Positions 8,588 to 17,962 are shown, counted from the first letter of the stretch. The stretch is 64,000 nucleotides of DNA from Xanthobacteraceae bacterium (GCA_031291445.1 JARLJA010000147.1:32425-96424), one strand, 5' to 3'. Numbers and translations: made by a program. Notes: generated by a model from the sequence alone, not told the origin.

Positions 8588-9415
8588 ATGAACGATCGAA
8601 TCCAGGTAACCATGACGCCCGAGGGCGTGGCCGACGTGCGGTTGACGCGGGCGGACAAGATGAATGCACTCGACGCGGCGATGTTCGAGGCGCTGGTCGA
8701 CACCACGACCCGGCTGCGGGCCCAGAAGGGCTTGCGCGCGGTGGTGCTGTCGGGCGAGGGCCGCGCCTTCTGCGCCGGGCTGGACATGGGCCGCTTCGCC
8801 GCGATGAAGGAGCAGGGCGGCAACGGCATCGCCGGGGGCGAGGCCCGCGACCTCTCGGTCCGCACATTCGGCGTCGCCAATCATCCGCAGCAGGCGGTGT
8901 GGGGCTGGCGCGAGCTTCCGGTGCCGGTGATCGCCGCGGTGCACGGCGTCGCCTTCGGCGGCGGCTTCCAGCTGGCGCTCGGCGCCGACATGCGGTTCGT
9001 TGCGCCTGAGGCGCGGATGTCGGTCATGGAGATCAAGTGGGGGCTGGTGCCGGACATGGCGGGAACGCCGATCCTGGCGAGCCTCGTCCGCGACGATATC
9101 CTGCGCGATCTCACCTATACTGGCCGGATCTTCTCGGCGCAGGAGGCGCTGAACTACGGTCTTGCGACACGGCTGTGCGACGACCCGCGCCAGGCCGCGC
9201 TCGACGCCGCCCGCGAGATCGCCGGCAAGAGCCCCGACGCGATCCGCGCCGCGAAGCGGCTGCTCAACAAGCTGTCGGTCGACCCGGCGCCGGCGCTGCT
9301 GGCGGAATCGGTGGAGCAGATGAAGCTGATGGGATCGCCGAACCAGACCGAGGCGGTGCGTGCCAATCTCGAACAGCGGCCGCCGCGCTTCATCGACGTC
9401 GAGCCGGCCGCCTGA
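8588..9415 (+). CDS. crotonase/enoyl-CoA hydratase family protein
   Basis: The 275-aa protein carries the crotonase fold signatures: an oxyanion-hole segment GEGRAFCAGLDM, then AAVHGVAFGGGFQLALGADMR, and MEIKWGLVPDMAG where catalytic acidic residues usually sit. The family hydrates, isomerises or otherwise handles acyl-CoA thioesters; the exact reaction cannot be read. The Asp in PDMAG, rather than the Glu typical of true hydratases, leaves isomerase or other activity open. The ATG at 8588 follows GGGGAGAG. It converges on peptidase T, with a DNA palindrome around the junction. Confidence 0.8.
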   Translation: MNDRIQVTMTPEGVADVRLTRADKMNALDAAMFEALVDTTTRLRAQKGLRAVVLSGEGRAFCAGLDMGRFAAMKEQGGNGIAGGEARDLSVRTFGVANHPQQAVWGWRELPVPVIAAVHGVAFGGGFQLALGADMRFVAPEARMSVMEIKWGLVPDMAGTPILASLVRDDILRDLTYTGRIFSAQEALNYGLATRLCDDPRQAALDAAREIAGKSPDAIRAAKRLLNKLSVDPAPALLAESVEQMKLMGSPNQTEAVRANLEQRPPRFIDVEPAA

Positions 9416-9442
9416 GCGAAGGAGAAGCCGGGCCTGACCAGG

Positions 9443-10765
9443 TCAGGTCCGCTCCTCCCAGATCATCGCCAGATGCACGATGGTCTCGACCGCCTTTTCC
9501 ATGTCCTGGACGCTCACCCATTCGAGCCGGGAATGGAAGGCATGTTCGCCGGCGAAGATGTTGGGGCAGGGCAGCCCCATGAAGGACAGCCGCGAACCGT
9601 CGGTGCCGCCGCGAATGCTGGTTTGCACCGGGGTGAGGCCGGCGCGGCGGATCGCCTCGATGGCGTAGGTCGTGACCTCGGGGTGCCGGTCGAGCACCTC
9701 CTTCATGTTGCGGTACTGCGGCTTGATCTCGAGGCGCGACGTCGACCGCGGAAAATCGCGCATCACGTCGGCGATGATGGCGCCGAGCAGCGCCTCCTTG
9801 TCCTTCAGGCCCTGTTCGGTGAAGTCGCGCACGATCAGGCTGAGCGTTGCCGCGTCGAGGCCGCCGGTCAGGCCGGTGACGTGGAGAAAGCCTTCGCGGC
9901 CTTCGGTGGTCTCCGGTGAGCAGGTGTCCCGCGGCAGCCGCTCGACGATGCGCGCGGCGATCTTGACGGCGTGCTCCATGCGGCCCTTGGCGAAGCCCGG
10001 ATGGGCGCTGACGCCCCGGATGAAGACCGTCGCGGCGTCGGCCGAAAAGGTCTCGTCCTCGATGTGGCCGGCGCTCTCGCCGTCGATGGTGTAGGCGAAG
10101 GTCGCGCCGAGCCTGGCGAGGTCGGCCTTGTCGACGCCGCGGCCGATCTCCTCGTCGGGCGTGAACAGGATCTTGATCGGACCGTGATTGATCGCGGGAT
10201 GGGCGATCAGGAACCTCGCCGCATCCATGATCTCCGCCACCCCGGCCTTGTTGTCGGCGCCGAGCAGCGTGGTGCCGTCGGTGGTGACGATGTCGTTGCC
10301 GATCTGCTGCGCCAGCGCCGGGTGCTCGGCGGCGCGGATCACCTGGGTCGGATCCGCCGGCAGCACGATGTCGCCGCCCTGGTAGTTGCGCACGATCTGT
10401 GGCCGGACGTCCTTGCCGCTGCAGTCGGGCGAGGTATCCATGTGGGAGCAGAAGCAGATCGCCGGGACCGGCTTCGCGGTGGTCGCCGGGATCGTGGCGT
10501 AGACGTAGCCGTTGGCGTCAAGATGGGCGTCCGCGAGCCCCATGTCGCGCAGTTCCCGGGCCAGCAGGCGGCCGAGGTCCTTCTGCTTCTCGGTGGACGG
10601 ACAGGTGTCGGACGAAGGGTCCGACTGGGTGTCGATGGTGACGTAGCGCAGGAAGCGTTCGGTCACCGTATGAAGGTAGGGATAGGGCAGGGCCACGGGC
10701 GAAACCGTCGCAGCGGTCGCGCGAGACGATCCCGGGACGGTCGCTGCGATTCGTCCCGGGATCAC
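9443..10765 (-). CDS. pepT: peptidase T (tripeptide aminopeptidase)
   Basis: This M20-family zinc aminopeptidase removes N-terminal residues from tripeptides in the cytoplasm. Visible motifs are FLRYVTIDTQSDP, the first metal site CSHMDTSPDCSG, the second GADNKAG, the catalytic pair PDEEIGRG and the C-terminal GGTDGSRLSF. The frame opens at a GTG at 10765, but the first 23 residues are unlike the family, whose proteins begin close to the ERFLRY segment. A GTG at 10696 is a likelier start and would leave a strong hairpin (10728-10763) in the untranslated leader. It lies downstream of the HU gene on the same strand. Confidence 0.88.
   Translation of the reverse strand: MIPGRIAATVPGSSRATAATVSPVALPYPYLHTVTERFLRYVTIDTQSDPSSDTCPSTEKQKDLGRLLARELRDMGLADAHLDANGYVYATIPATTAKPVPAICFCSHMDTSPDCSGKDVRPQIVRNYQGGDIVLPADPTQVIRAAEHPALAQQIGNDIVTTDGTTLLGADNKAGVAEIMDAARFLIAHPAINHGPIKILFTPDEEIGRGVDKADLARLGATFAYTIDGESAGHIEDETFSADAATVFIRGVSAHPGFAKGRMEHAVKIAARIVERLPRDTCSPETTEGREGFLHVTGLTGGLDAATLSLIVRDFTEQGLKDKEALLGAIIADVMRDFPRSTSRLEIKPQYRNMKEVLDRHPEVTTYAIEAIRRAGLTPVQTSIRGGTDGSRLSFMGLPCPNIFAGEHAFHSRLEWVSVQDMEKAVETIVHLAMIWEERT
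10728..10763. repeat. perfect 11-bp inverted repeat before pepT
   Basis: GATCCCGGGAC (10728-10738) and GTCCCGGGATC (10753-10763) form a perfect stem with a 14-nt loop, between the HU gene stop and the probable pepT start. It could end the HU transcript, act as a leader structure of pepT, or be a protein-binding palindrome. No T run follows it. Confidence 0.5.
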
Positions 10766-10789
10766 AAGACAACAGGAACGCGACGGCTT

Positions 10790-11089
10790 TTAGACCGCTT
10801 CCTTCAGCTCCTTGGCGGCGCGGAAGGCGACCTTCTTGCTGGCCTTGATCTGGATCGCCTCGCCGGTGGCGGGGTTGCGGCCCATGCGAGCGGCCCGCTT
10901 GCGGACCTGGAGGATGCCGAGGCCGACGATTCGGATGCGGTCGCCCTTCTTGAGGTGCTTGGTGATGTTGGTGACGAGGTCGCCCAGGATGGTTTCGGCC
11001 TGCTTCTTCGACAGCTCGTGGTCTTCGGCCAGCGTCGCGGCGAGATGCTTGAGTGTCACGGTGGCGGGGGTCGCTGCCTTCTTCGCCAT
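10790..11089 (-). CDS. HU family DNA-binding protein
   Basis: A 99-aa histone-like protein that bends and compacts DNA. The start at 11089 gives MAKKAATPATVTLKHL and is preceded by GGAGG; a longer frame from 11116 is not needed. The core matches HU/IHF: helices up to about residue 45, then IRIVGLGILQVRKRAARMGRNPATGE, the beta-arm DNA-binding region with the conserved RNPxTGE, and a final KASKKVAFRAAKELK. It lies upstream of pepT on the same strand, with an inverted repeat between. Confidence 0.9.
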   Translation of the reverse strand: MAKKAATPATVTLKHLAATLAEDHELSKKQAETILGDLVTNITKHLKKGDRIRIVGLGILQVRKRAARMGRNPATGEAIQIKASKKVAFRAAKELKEAV

Positions 11090-11355
11090 GTTTTTGGCCT
11101 CCTTGGCTGTGTGCACGATGGAAATTGCGTGAAATCAGGCCTTAAACGATTCGGGTCGGACCTGACCATGCTGTTAGGCCGATAAATCGGGGCTTTTTTG
11201 CATCGGTGCGCCGCAAGTCCCTTAAAATAAGGACCATGGCGAGATCGGCCGGCTGCCGTGAGGCCGCGTGTGAGGCGCCGATGACAGCGCCTTGACTTGC
11301 GGCGGTCGCGCCGTTAAGTCCCACAGCCATCGCGGAGGCGAAGTTCGTCGTCCGT

Positions 11356-11432
<77 letters not shown>

Positions 11433-11911
11433 ATGATTCCAATGGCTTAGACGAAGCCTCACATCCGAAGGTGTGACAAGGCGCTGTCGCAAGGTCCGGT
11501 CTTGTGACAGTGTCGGAGGGCGTCTGTTCCGGCATTCTGGCGCCTTTCGTGTGGGGATTGCCGAAGCCGCGGACGCCTGGCCCGATCGACGGGGTGCGGG
11601 CTGTCCTGTCCCAAGCCGTAGCCGTGTTCGCCAACGTGTCGGCCTACCTGTGATGTGTTCGCCGCCGGCGGTCTTCGGCCCGTCGGTGTGAAGCTTCCGC
11701 TTCTCGTCCTGACGATTCGGCGTTGATCGTCGATCCGATCGCTTCGCGGACCTGGCGCGGCGGCGGCATCGTCGCGACGACGTTCCGATCCGAATCGGAT
11801 GAGCCGCGAAAGGCGGCCGCAATTGCTTTCGGCCAGGCGTGGCACTACCGTTCGGCTAACGAGTCAGCGCACGCGTGCCGTGCGAATCATCCGGGATCAG
11901 CTCCTTCACCG
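11433..11911. other. intergenic stretch between tRNA-Asp and the TetR gene
   Basis: Nothing is recognisable here. The frames open in this stretch are composed of Arg/Ser/Pro-rich shadow translations. It must hold the promoter of the TetR-family gene. I see no mobile-element gene or attachment-site duplicate. Confidence 0.4.
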
Positions 11912-12553
11912 ATGGCAACGGTCAATCTGCGGCGACGAGCCGAAATCGGCAGGATGAAGCGCGAGCGGACGCGCGCCATGCTGATCGAGACGTCGCTCAA
12001 GGTGGTGGCGCAGCGTGGTTTCGACGCGCCGACGATCGATGATTTCATCTCCGCCGCCGACGTCGCGCGCGGCACCTTCTACAACTATTTCCAGACCAAG
12101 GACGAACTGCTGACGGCGATGGCGGGTCATGTCGCCGATGTCATCGACGCCCAGATCCTGCCGCGGTTCGTCGGCATCGACGACCCGGCGCGCCGCATCG
12201 CGATTGCGATCCACTCCTTCATCCGTATCAGCAGCCAGGATCCCGACTGGGGCTGGATCCTGGTGCGCAGCTTGCCCCATGCCGGTGGCGGATGGAGCGA
12301 GGAGATGCGCCGCGGCGTGCTGGCCGACATCCGTCGCGGCCGCCGCATCGGGCGATTTCGCATCGCCTCCGTACAGGCGGCGGTCGCGCTCGGCATCGGC
12401 ACTCTCGGCGCGGCGATCCGGACCGTGCTGGTGGAGCGGACGCCGACCGACTTTTCCCGACAGATCGTGGCGATGACCCTGCAGGGCCTCGGCGTGACGC
12501 CGCGGGAGGCGGAAGAGGTGGCGGCGCTGCCGCTGCCGGAGCCGCGCGAATGA
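11912..12553 (+). CDS. TetR/AcrR family transcriptional regulator
   Basis: The 213-aa protein has an N-terminal helix-turn-helix: RERTRAMLIETSLKVVAQRGFD, TIDDFISAADVARGTFYNYF and QTKDELLTAM, the classic TetR pattern ending in the F/YNYF recognition-helix motif. The C-terminal ligand and dimer domain is variable. I chose the ATG at 11912 because the upstream extension from 11723 does not look coding. It converges, tail to tail, on the aromatic-degradation operon (12616-15917) and is the likely regulator, though its target is not shown directly. The palindrome at 15974-15986 is one candidate site. Confidence 0.85.
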   Translation: MATVNLRRRAEIGRMKRERTRAMLIETSLKVVAQRGFDAPTIDDFISAADVARGTFYNYFQTKDELLTAMAGHVADVIDAQILPRFVGIDDPARRIAIAIHSFIRISSQDPDWGWILVRSLPHAGGGWSEEMRRGVLADIRRGRRIGRFRIASVQAAVALGIGTLGAAIRTVLVERTPTDFSRQIVAMTLQGLGVTPREAEEVAALPLPEPRE

Positions 12554-12615
12554 GCGCGGCCCCGGCGCGGCAGCCGGGCGGTCCGGCCCGCGCGCTCCGG
12601 CGCGCGTACCCAATC

Positions 12616-13218
12616 TCAGAAGCGGATCATGTCGAAGGGCGACACGCCCGCCGGCAGCTTCGGCCGCTGCGTGATCGAGGCCACCGGCTCGCCGTCGGCG
12701 AAGCGGCGGATCCATTCGTCCGGTGAGATGATGATGCCGATCGGATTTTCCTCGTAATTGCCGGCGGCGAAGAACGCGTCGCACTCCTCGTCGGTGAAGT
12801 TGTCGACCTGCAGCTCGACCTTATGGCCGTCAGGGTCCTTGTAGTAGAACGAGGTGGTCGGGCCGTGGTTGATGCACCAGAACGGCTCGATGCCCTTGTC
12901 CTTCAGCCGCAGATAGGTGCCGAGAAGTTCCGCCAGCGTGCGATAGGTAAAAGAGAAGTGGTCGACCACGCTGGATGGCCCCTGCGGCATCGGCATCAAC
13001 TGGTCGTGGCGGATCAGACCGATGCGGTGATGCTCGTCGTCGTAGCGCAGGAAGCAGAGCTGTTCGTTGCCAAACGCGACGGTGGCGTTCAGCACCGTGA
13101 TGTACCAGTCGCGCATTTCGGCCAGCTTGCCGGTCAGGCAGACGACGTGGGAGAGCTTGGCGGGCGAAAGAGCGCCGGCTCCGCCGCGCAGCTCCCTGGT
13201 GCAGTCCTCGAGCAACAT
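12616..13218 (-). CDS. VOC family extradiol-type dioxygenase
   Basis: The 200-aa protein belongs to the vicinal oxygen chelate superfamily. Candidate metal ligands are a His in LSHVVC, a His in VVDHFSF and a Glu in HKVELQVDN, the 2-His-1-carboxylate arrangement of type I extradiol dioxygenases. In context it would open the ring of a catechol-like product made by the FAD hydroxylase two genes upstream. The start has GGAGGACA. It is the last gene of the minus-strand operon, 32 bp after the hydrolase gene. Confidence 0.78.
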   Translation of the reverse strand: MLLEDCTRELRGGAGALSPAKLSHVVCLTGKLAEMRDWYITVLNATVAFGNEQLCFLRYDDEHHRIGLIRHDQLMPMPQGPSSVVDHFSFTYRTLAELLGTYLRLKDKGIEPFWCINHGPTTSFYYKDPDGHKVELQVDNFTDEECDAFFAAGNYEENPIGIIISPDEWIRRFADGEPVASITQRPKLPAGVSPFDMIRF

Positions 13219-13250
13219 CGTGGGTGTCCTCCGGTGTTTGATTTGGATCT

Positions 13251-14129
13251 TCAGGTATCGTCGCGCGGCTCGTCGATCACCGGATTTTCGATGACGCCGA
13301 CCCGTTCGATTTCCATGCGCACCACGTCGCCGGCCTTGAGCCAGGCCGGCGGGTTACGCAGTCCGCCGCAGCCGCGCGGCGAGCCGGTCGCCAGCACGTC
13401 GCCTGGCTCCAGCGTGCAGACCTGACTGAGGTCGCTGACCAACTCGGCGCAACTGAAGATCATTTCCGCGGTCGAGCCGTCCTGGCGCAGTTCACCGTTG
13501 ACCCAGGTGCGGATCCTCAACGCCTGCGGATCGCCGACTTCTTCGGCGGTCGCGATCCACGGGCCGAACGGGCCGTGGGTGTCGAACGACTTGCCGAGCG
13601 TCGCGGTCGGCGAACGCAGCTGCCAGTCGCGCACGCTGACGTCGTTGCAGACGACGTAGCCGGCGATCACCGCGTGCGCGTCCTCGATCCGGACCCTGCG
13701 GCAGCGCCTGCCGATCACGATGCCGAGCTCGGCCTCGTAGTCGAGCTGCTCGGACACCCAAGGGCGGTGGATCGGGTCGTACGGGCCGATCACGCAGGTG
13801 GTCTGCTTGTTGAACCAGATCGGTCGTGTCGGGCGCGGCAGGTTGAGATGCGCTGCCTCCTGGAGGTGCGACTCGAAATTGCCGCCGACGCCGAGAAACT
13901 TTCCGGGGCGCGGCACCGGCGCCAGCACGTGGACGCGCGCGAGCGGAACAGTGGCCGTCGGTTCGGCGCAGGCCCGGCGCGCGAGCGCGAGGCCGGCTTT
14001 GCCGAGCGCGAGAAAGGCCGGCATGCTCTGCGGCCGGCTCGGCAGCGTGTCCGACAGGTTGACGATCGCGTCCCCGACGCACGCGCAGACGATGCTGCGT
14101 CCGTCATGTTCGACTGACATGAGCTTCAT
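13251..14129 (-). CDS. fumarylacetoacetate hydrolase family protein
   Basis: The 292-aa protein has the FAH C-terminal fold: GVGGNFESH, PIWFNKQTTCV, then LDYEAELGIVIG with the metal-binding acidic residues and VCNDVSVRDWQ supplying an Asp. Family members hydrolyse C-C bonds in, or hydrate and decarboxylate, the keto-acid products of ring cleavage. It lies between the hydroxylase (18 bp upstream) and the extradiol dioxygenase (32 bp downstream), so it should process the ring-opened product. The exact substrate is not readable. Confidence 0.82.
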   Translation of the reverse strand: MKLMSVEHDGRSIVCACVGDAIVNLSDTLPSRPQSMPAFLALGKAGLALARRACAEPTATVPLARVHVLAPVPRPGKFLGVGGNFESHLQEAAHLNLPRPTRPIWFNKQTTCVIGPYDPIHRPWVSEQLDYEAELGIVIGRRCRRVRIEDAHAVIAGYVVCNDVSVRDWQLRSPTATLGKSFDTHGPFGPWIATAEEVGDPQALRIRTWVNGELRQDGSTAEMIFSCAELVSDLSQVCTLEPGDVLATGSPRGCGGLRNPPAWLKAGDVVRMEIERVGVIENPVIDEPRDDT

Positions 14130-14147
14130 GGGTCGGCCTTTCGCAAA

Positions 14148-15917
14148 TCAGATGTCGCGGCCGAGCACGCGGACGAGCGCCGCGCGCAGCGCCGCGCGCG
14201 GATCGTCCGGCCGCGACCGGCTGCGCCAGGCCACCACATTGTCGGGCCGCACCAGGATGGCGCCGTCGTCGTCGACGCCGCGCAGCTCGGCCCAGGCACT
14301 GACCGGATCGGCGTAAGCGAGCCCGGTGCCGATCGGGCAAACAAGTAGCGGCAGCCCGAATTCGGCTCGCACTGCCTCGGCGGCATCGCGCCATGCCGCG
14401 TGGCCGTGGCCGGCCAGGAGCGCAAAGCGGCCATTGCCGGCAAGGTCGAGGGTCGAGCAGATGCGCCCACCCTGCTCGAGCCAGGCGTGAGGAAGGTGGG
14501 CGCCGGGTGACGTGGTCGGGTGATAGTGGATCTGTGGGTCACGCCCATCATCGACAGCCGCGGCGCCGTGGTCGGGCACGAACGCGCCCGCCGCATAGCG
14601 CACGCCGAGTTCAACGCCGTGGCCGCAGAAGTGATACTGTTGCAGCGCGACTGCCTTGCGCAGCGCCTCGCGCTTGCCGCGGCCGACCGCCGTCGCTTCG
14701 GTCACGTCGCGCCAGGCGGCCCAGCCTTCGGCCTCGCTCTGCTGCGGGGTGAAGCCAATCGCTCCGGCGATGGCGCCAAGCTCGCGTGCGCTCTGCATCG
14801 AGCGATCAACGATCTCGCCCGCGACCTGGCGGCGTTCGCCGTCGTAGCTGTCGAGCAGGGCGGGTCCCGCCGTGCCGTCGAGCACGAGCTTGAGCTTCCA
14901 GACCAGGTTGTAGGCGTCCTGCATTGACGTGTTGGAGCCCAGTGCGCCGGAGGGTGGATGGCGGTGCGCGGCGTCGCCGACGATGAACACGCGTCCCTGC
15001 GCCATCCGTTCGGCGACCTGGGCGTTCATCAGCCAGGGGTTGGCCGAAAGGATCTCGACGTTGAGCTCATTATCGCCGGCGAGATCGCGGATGCGGCTTG
15101 CCAGGGCGGTTTCGGAAAGATCGGGCTCGCCCTGGCTCGGATCATACATGAACGACAGCACCCATTCGTCCCAGGGCTGAACGTTCACGAAGGCGCCGGA
15201 GCCGATCCAGAAGTCGACGCCGGGGCGATTGATCCAGTAGAGGAAACCCGGCCGATGGGCGCAGTAGCGCGAGAGGTCGGCGCGAAACCAGACATTGACG
15301 GCGGCCGCCCAGCCGGCCGGACCGGCATGGGAGATACCGGCGGCTTCGGCGACGCGGCTGCGGGCACCGTCGGCGCCGATCAGGTAGCGCGCACGCACCT
15401 TGTAGGCGCGGCCGCTGCTGCGGTCGACTAGATCGGCGACGACGCCGTCGGCGTCCTGCGACAGGCCGGTCAATTCGTGGCCCCAGCGGATCCGGGCGCC
15501 ACGCGCCATCGCCGCCTGGGCCATGATCGGCTCGAGCAGATGCTGGGCGATGTTCGCGGACCGGCAGGGGCTCGCGCCGATGTACTCGTCCCGGCGCGCT
15601 GCCATGTAGGTCGGGAGCCGGGCGAACTCGGTGCCGGAGAGGCTCGATGCCCACACCACGTTCTGCATCAGGTCGTCGTGCAGGCCGCCCGCGGACATTA
15701 CGTCGTGCTCGAGGCCAAGCTCCCGCAGGATCTCGATGGAGCGCTGGTTCTGATAGTGCGCACGCGGCGAATTCGCCGTCCAGCCGTAGCGCGAGACCGT
15801 CAGCGCCGGCACGCCAAGTCGCTGCAGCAGCAGCGCGGCGGTGAGGCCAGCCGGGCCGGCGCCGACCACGAGCACAGGGACGTCTGCTTCGAATGATGGG
15901 GAGACAGTGTTGGGCAT
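14148..15917 (-). CDS. FAD-dependent aromatic hydroxylase (phenol hydroxylase/TfdB-like)
   Basis: The 589-aa flavoprotein monooxygenase has an N-terminal dinucleotide site (VVGAGPAGLTAALLL), an RAHYQNQRSIEILRELGLE segment like those of 2,4-dichlorophenol and phenol hydroxylases, and IGADGARSRV. The second FAD motif is VFIVGDAAHRHPPSGALGSN. A thioredoxin-like C-terminal domain completes the usual length. It would hydroxylate a phenolic ring using NAD(P)H and oxygen. It is the first gene of the three-gene minus-strand operon, with a palindrome overlapping a possible -35 about 60 bp upstream. Confidence 0.85.
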   Translation of the reverse strand: MPNTVSPSFEADVPVLVVGAGPAGLTAALLLQRLGVPALTVSRYGWTANSPRAHYQNQRSIEILRELGLEHDVMSAGGLHDDLMQNVVWASSLSGTEFARLPTYMAARRDEYIGASPCRSANIAQHLLEPIMAQAAMARGARIRWGHELTGLSQDADGVVADLVDRSSGRAYKVRARYLIGADGARSRVAEAAGISHAGPAGWAAAVNVWFRADLSRYCAHRPGFLYWINRPGVDFWIGSGAFVNVQPWDEWVLSFMYDPSQGEPDLSETALASRIRDLAGDNELNVEILSANPWLMNAQVAERMAQGRVFIVGDAAHRHPPSGALGSNTSMQDAYNLVWKLKLVLDGTAGPALLDSYDGERRQVAGEIVDRSMQSARELGAIAGAIGFTPQQSEAEGWAAWRDVTEATAVGRGKREALRKAVALQQYHFCGHGVELGVRYAAGAFVPDHGAAAVDDGRDPQIHYHPTTSPGAHLPHAWLEQGGRICSTLDLAGNGRFALLAGHGHAAWRDAAEAVRAEFGLPLLVCPIGTGLAYADPVSAWAELRGVDDDGAILVRPDNVVAWRSRSRPDDPRAALRAALVRVLGRDI

Positions 15918-16731
15918 GCGGCACCGACCGGGTTGTGAGGGCTGGTGCGATTGGATTGGAAATAACCATAAATGTCAAATTGACAGTATTGTGCAACGCG
16001 AGATGTGCGGCGCGGAATCGCGGCGGTCGTCGAGCGTGCGACGGGCATGGATGCGCGCACGCGTCGTGTCGGCTTCCAAGGTTGGTCCACTGTGAGCGCT
16101 GAAGGAGGCGGGGGCGAGTTCGATCGATGGAGGCGCTGGCGACAGATGGACAGTATCGTTGTTGTTGCCACCGTGGTTGTTCGTTTCAAATCATTCGCGA
16201 GGAAGACAGGTGTCGGAAGCTTGCTCCGCCGAATTGATGCTTTGAGGTTGCTGCATCGCCGACGCAGCAAGGTGCGGCTTGCTTTTCGAGTGTTGCCCAT
16301 CCCACTGGCCGCGTGACCAACGAGCCACCTCGCACGCCGCAGCGTCCTCCGATGACGCCGCTATCGGATGAGTCGCGTTCGATGACGTGAAATGGCCCGT
16401 GACACGGTTCGCGCGCCCGACGGGATTTCCATGGAGACTGAAATGTCGGGGAATCATCGGAACAAGGCCGGCCTTGTCGCGCCGACAGAGGCCGCGGGAT
16501 TTGCGCCATATCTCTCCCCGCGCCTTCGATCTATCTCAGTGTTTTCAATGACTTGGAAGCTCGTCTTGCCACCGTTCCGCGCTCGCTCCGCCGGTGATGC
16601 GGGACGCTAACAATTGACGCATTGAGCCTGTATTTCGTTGTCATTCTAGTCCCGCCTTGCGTCACCTTGCGGCGCTCTTTCGAAGTGCTTTGGTTTCCGT
16701 GCGGGGCGCTGTGTTCGCTCGTAGGTGTCCC
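15918..16731. other. gene-poor stretch of about 0.8 kb
   Basis: Apart from the promoter palindrome near 15980, I find no convincing gene. Open frames here translate to Arg/Ser-rich shadows, and base composition is less GC-rich than in the flanking genes. It may be decayed DNA. No transposase remnant or tRNA is visible. Confidence 0.4.
15974..15986. promoter_or_regulatory. palindrome TGTCAAATTGACA, candidate operator/-35
   Basis: A 13-bp near-perfect palindrome lies 57 bp upstream of the hydroxylase start. On the minus strand its TTGACA half could serve as a -35 box, so a bound regulator would block the promoter. Assignment to the TetR protein at the other end of the cluster is inference. Confidence 0.4.
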
Positions 16732-17319
16732 ATGGCTGGTCTTGTTCGGATTGCATTGTTGCTCACACTGATGTTGACGGTTTTCGGCGCGGCGCCGCTG
16801 CGCGCCCAGGAGCCTTCGGCTGCCGGCCTCTGGGAAAAGTCGGAAGATGGCAAGCCGGTCATCTGGGTTCTCGTCGTCGACCGCGGCGACACCTTTGAAG
16901 GCGTGTTTGCGCGGATGTTTCCCCGCCCGGGCGACGATCCCAACCCGCGCTGCACCGCCTGCGCCGACGACCGCAAGGATCAGACTTCGCTCGGCATGGC
17001 CTTCGTCCGCGGCATGAAGCGCAATGGCCTGAGTTACGAGGACGGCAACGTCCTCGATCCGCGCAACGGCAACATCTACAGCGCCAAGATGACGCTGAGC
17101 CCCGACGGCAAGACGCTCACTTTGCGCGGCTACCTGGGGATCTCGCTGTTCGGCCAGGACGACGTCTGGACCCGTCTGCCCGACGACGCCATGAAGCAGG
17201 TCGATCCGGCGATCGTGGCGAAGAACCAGCCCCCCGCCGCCGCCGGCCCGATCCCGACCCCGGCGCGAGTGGCAAAGAAACCCAAGCCGCCGTCACCGGC
17301 ACCGCTCCCGGCGCGATAG
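16732..17319 (+). CDS. DUF2147 family secreted protein
   Basis: I chose the ATG at 16732 (195 aa) because it gives a compact signal peptide, [10 protein letters not shown] through PLRAQ, whereas the TTG at 16657 adds an unlikely leader. The mature part, [17 protein letters not shown] to [11 protein letters not shown], follows the DUF2147 pattern: GxW at the start, a metal-like Cys pair (RCTAC), and a YxGxxLFGQ-like end. The C-terminus is a Pro/Lys-rich tail. The family is periplasmic with no firm role. It converges on a small membrane protein gene. Confidence 0.72.
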   Translation: MAGLVRIALLLTLMLTVFGAAPLRAQEPSAAGLWEKSEDGKPVIWVLVVDRGDTFEGVFARMFPRPGDDPNPRCTACADDRKDQTSLGMAFVRGMKRNGLSYEDGNVLDPRNGNIYSAKMTLSPDGKTLTLRGYLGISLFGQDDVWTRLPDDAMKQVDPAIVAKNQPPAAAGPIPTPARVAKKPKPPSPAPLPAR

Positions 17320-17334
17320 GCCGCCGGACGAGGT

Positions 17335-17496
17335 CTATCGCGCGGTCTGCGCCGCGGGCGGCGGGGCAATACCGGGCGGCTTTTTCGGCCTCAGCGTTCC
17401 GGCGGCGAACGACAACGCCGCGACCAGCACCACCAGGATGGCGTAGACCGCATAGGCCTGCGGCGGCGTGGTGACCCAGCGGAACAAGCCTCTCAT
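17335..17496 (-). CDS. small single-span membrane protein, 53 aa
   Basis: The ATG at 17496 follows AAGGGGC. The peptide is MRGLFRWVTTPP, then a hydrophobic segment (AVYAILVVLVAALSFAAG), then a basic Pro-rich tail (LRPKKPPG). It would sit in the inner membrane with a short cytosolic start. I do not recognise a family. It ends 15 bp from the DUF2147 stop in a convergent arrangement. Confidence 0.55.
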   Translation of the reverse strand: MRGLFRWVTTPPQAYAVYAILVVLVAALSFAAGTLRPKKPPGIAPPPAAQTAR

Positions 17497-17740
17497 CGAC
17501 GCCCCTTCTGATCGCGAGGCCGTGGACCTGGGAAGCTCGCGGCCAGCGCGCGATGCCTTTGCCGCAATCCGTCGCTCTCGACCGTACGCTATGGCAACCG
17601 CGCGTGCGCCGCAATCAGCGGTTCCACGCCGGCAGCGGCAACACTGACAATCACGGCCTTTTGAATCCGAAGCCGTCGCGCCCGCGGCCGTTCGGCGCGA
17701 GTATTGGATTCGGGCGCACAATCTGCCGAAGGCCAACCTC

Positions 17741-17962
17741 GTGGATCTTGTCGATCTGATCATCACGGTGTGCGCGCTCGCCGCGCCGGCGCAGTGCGAG
17801 GAGCAGAACCTGCGGTTTCAATGGAGCGGTTCGCTGCGGCAATGCGCCATGGCCGCACCGCCCTATATCGCGCAGTGGATCGGCGAGCATCCGAAGTGGA
17901 GCGCGGTGCGCTGGCGTTGCGAATATCTGCACGCGCGCGACAAGGCGGAGACGAACCTGTAG
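17741..17962 (+). CDS. small Cys-containing hypothetical protein
   Basis: The 73-aa ORF begins with a GTG at 17741. After a short hydrophobic start (LVDLIITVCALA) it has four Cys in all and Trp-rich segments (FQWSGSL, IGEHPKW, VRWRCEY). The even Cys number and weak export-like start suggest a disulfide-bonded envelope protein, but this is inference. Similar small proteins are, to my knowledge, common in Bradyrhizobium genomes as conserved hypotheticals. Confidence 0.6.
   Translation: MDLVDLIITVCALAAPAQCEEQNLRFQWSGSLRQCAMAAPPYIAQWIGEHPKWSAVRWRCEYLHARDKAETNL

Noticed and set aside
9433..9447. CCTGACC-A-GGTCAGG palindrome at the crotonase-pepT junction
   Set aside because: The 1-nt centre cannot form a hairpin loop and there is no T run; it could be chance between convergent genes.
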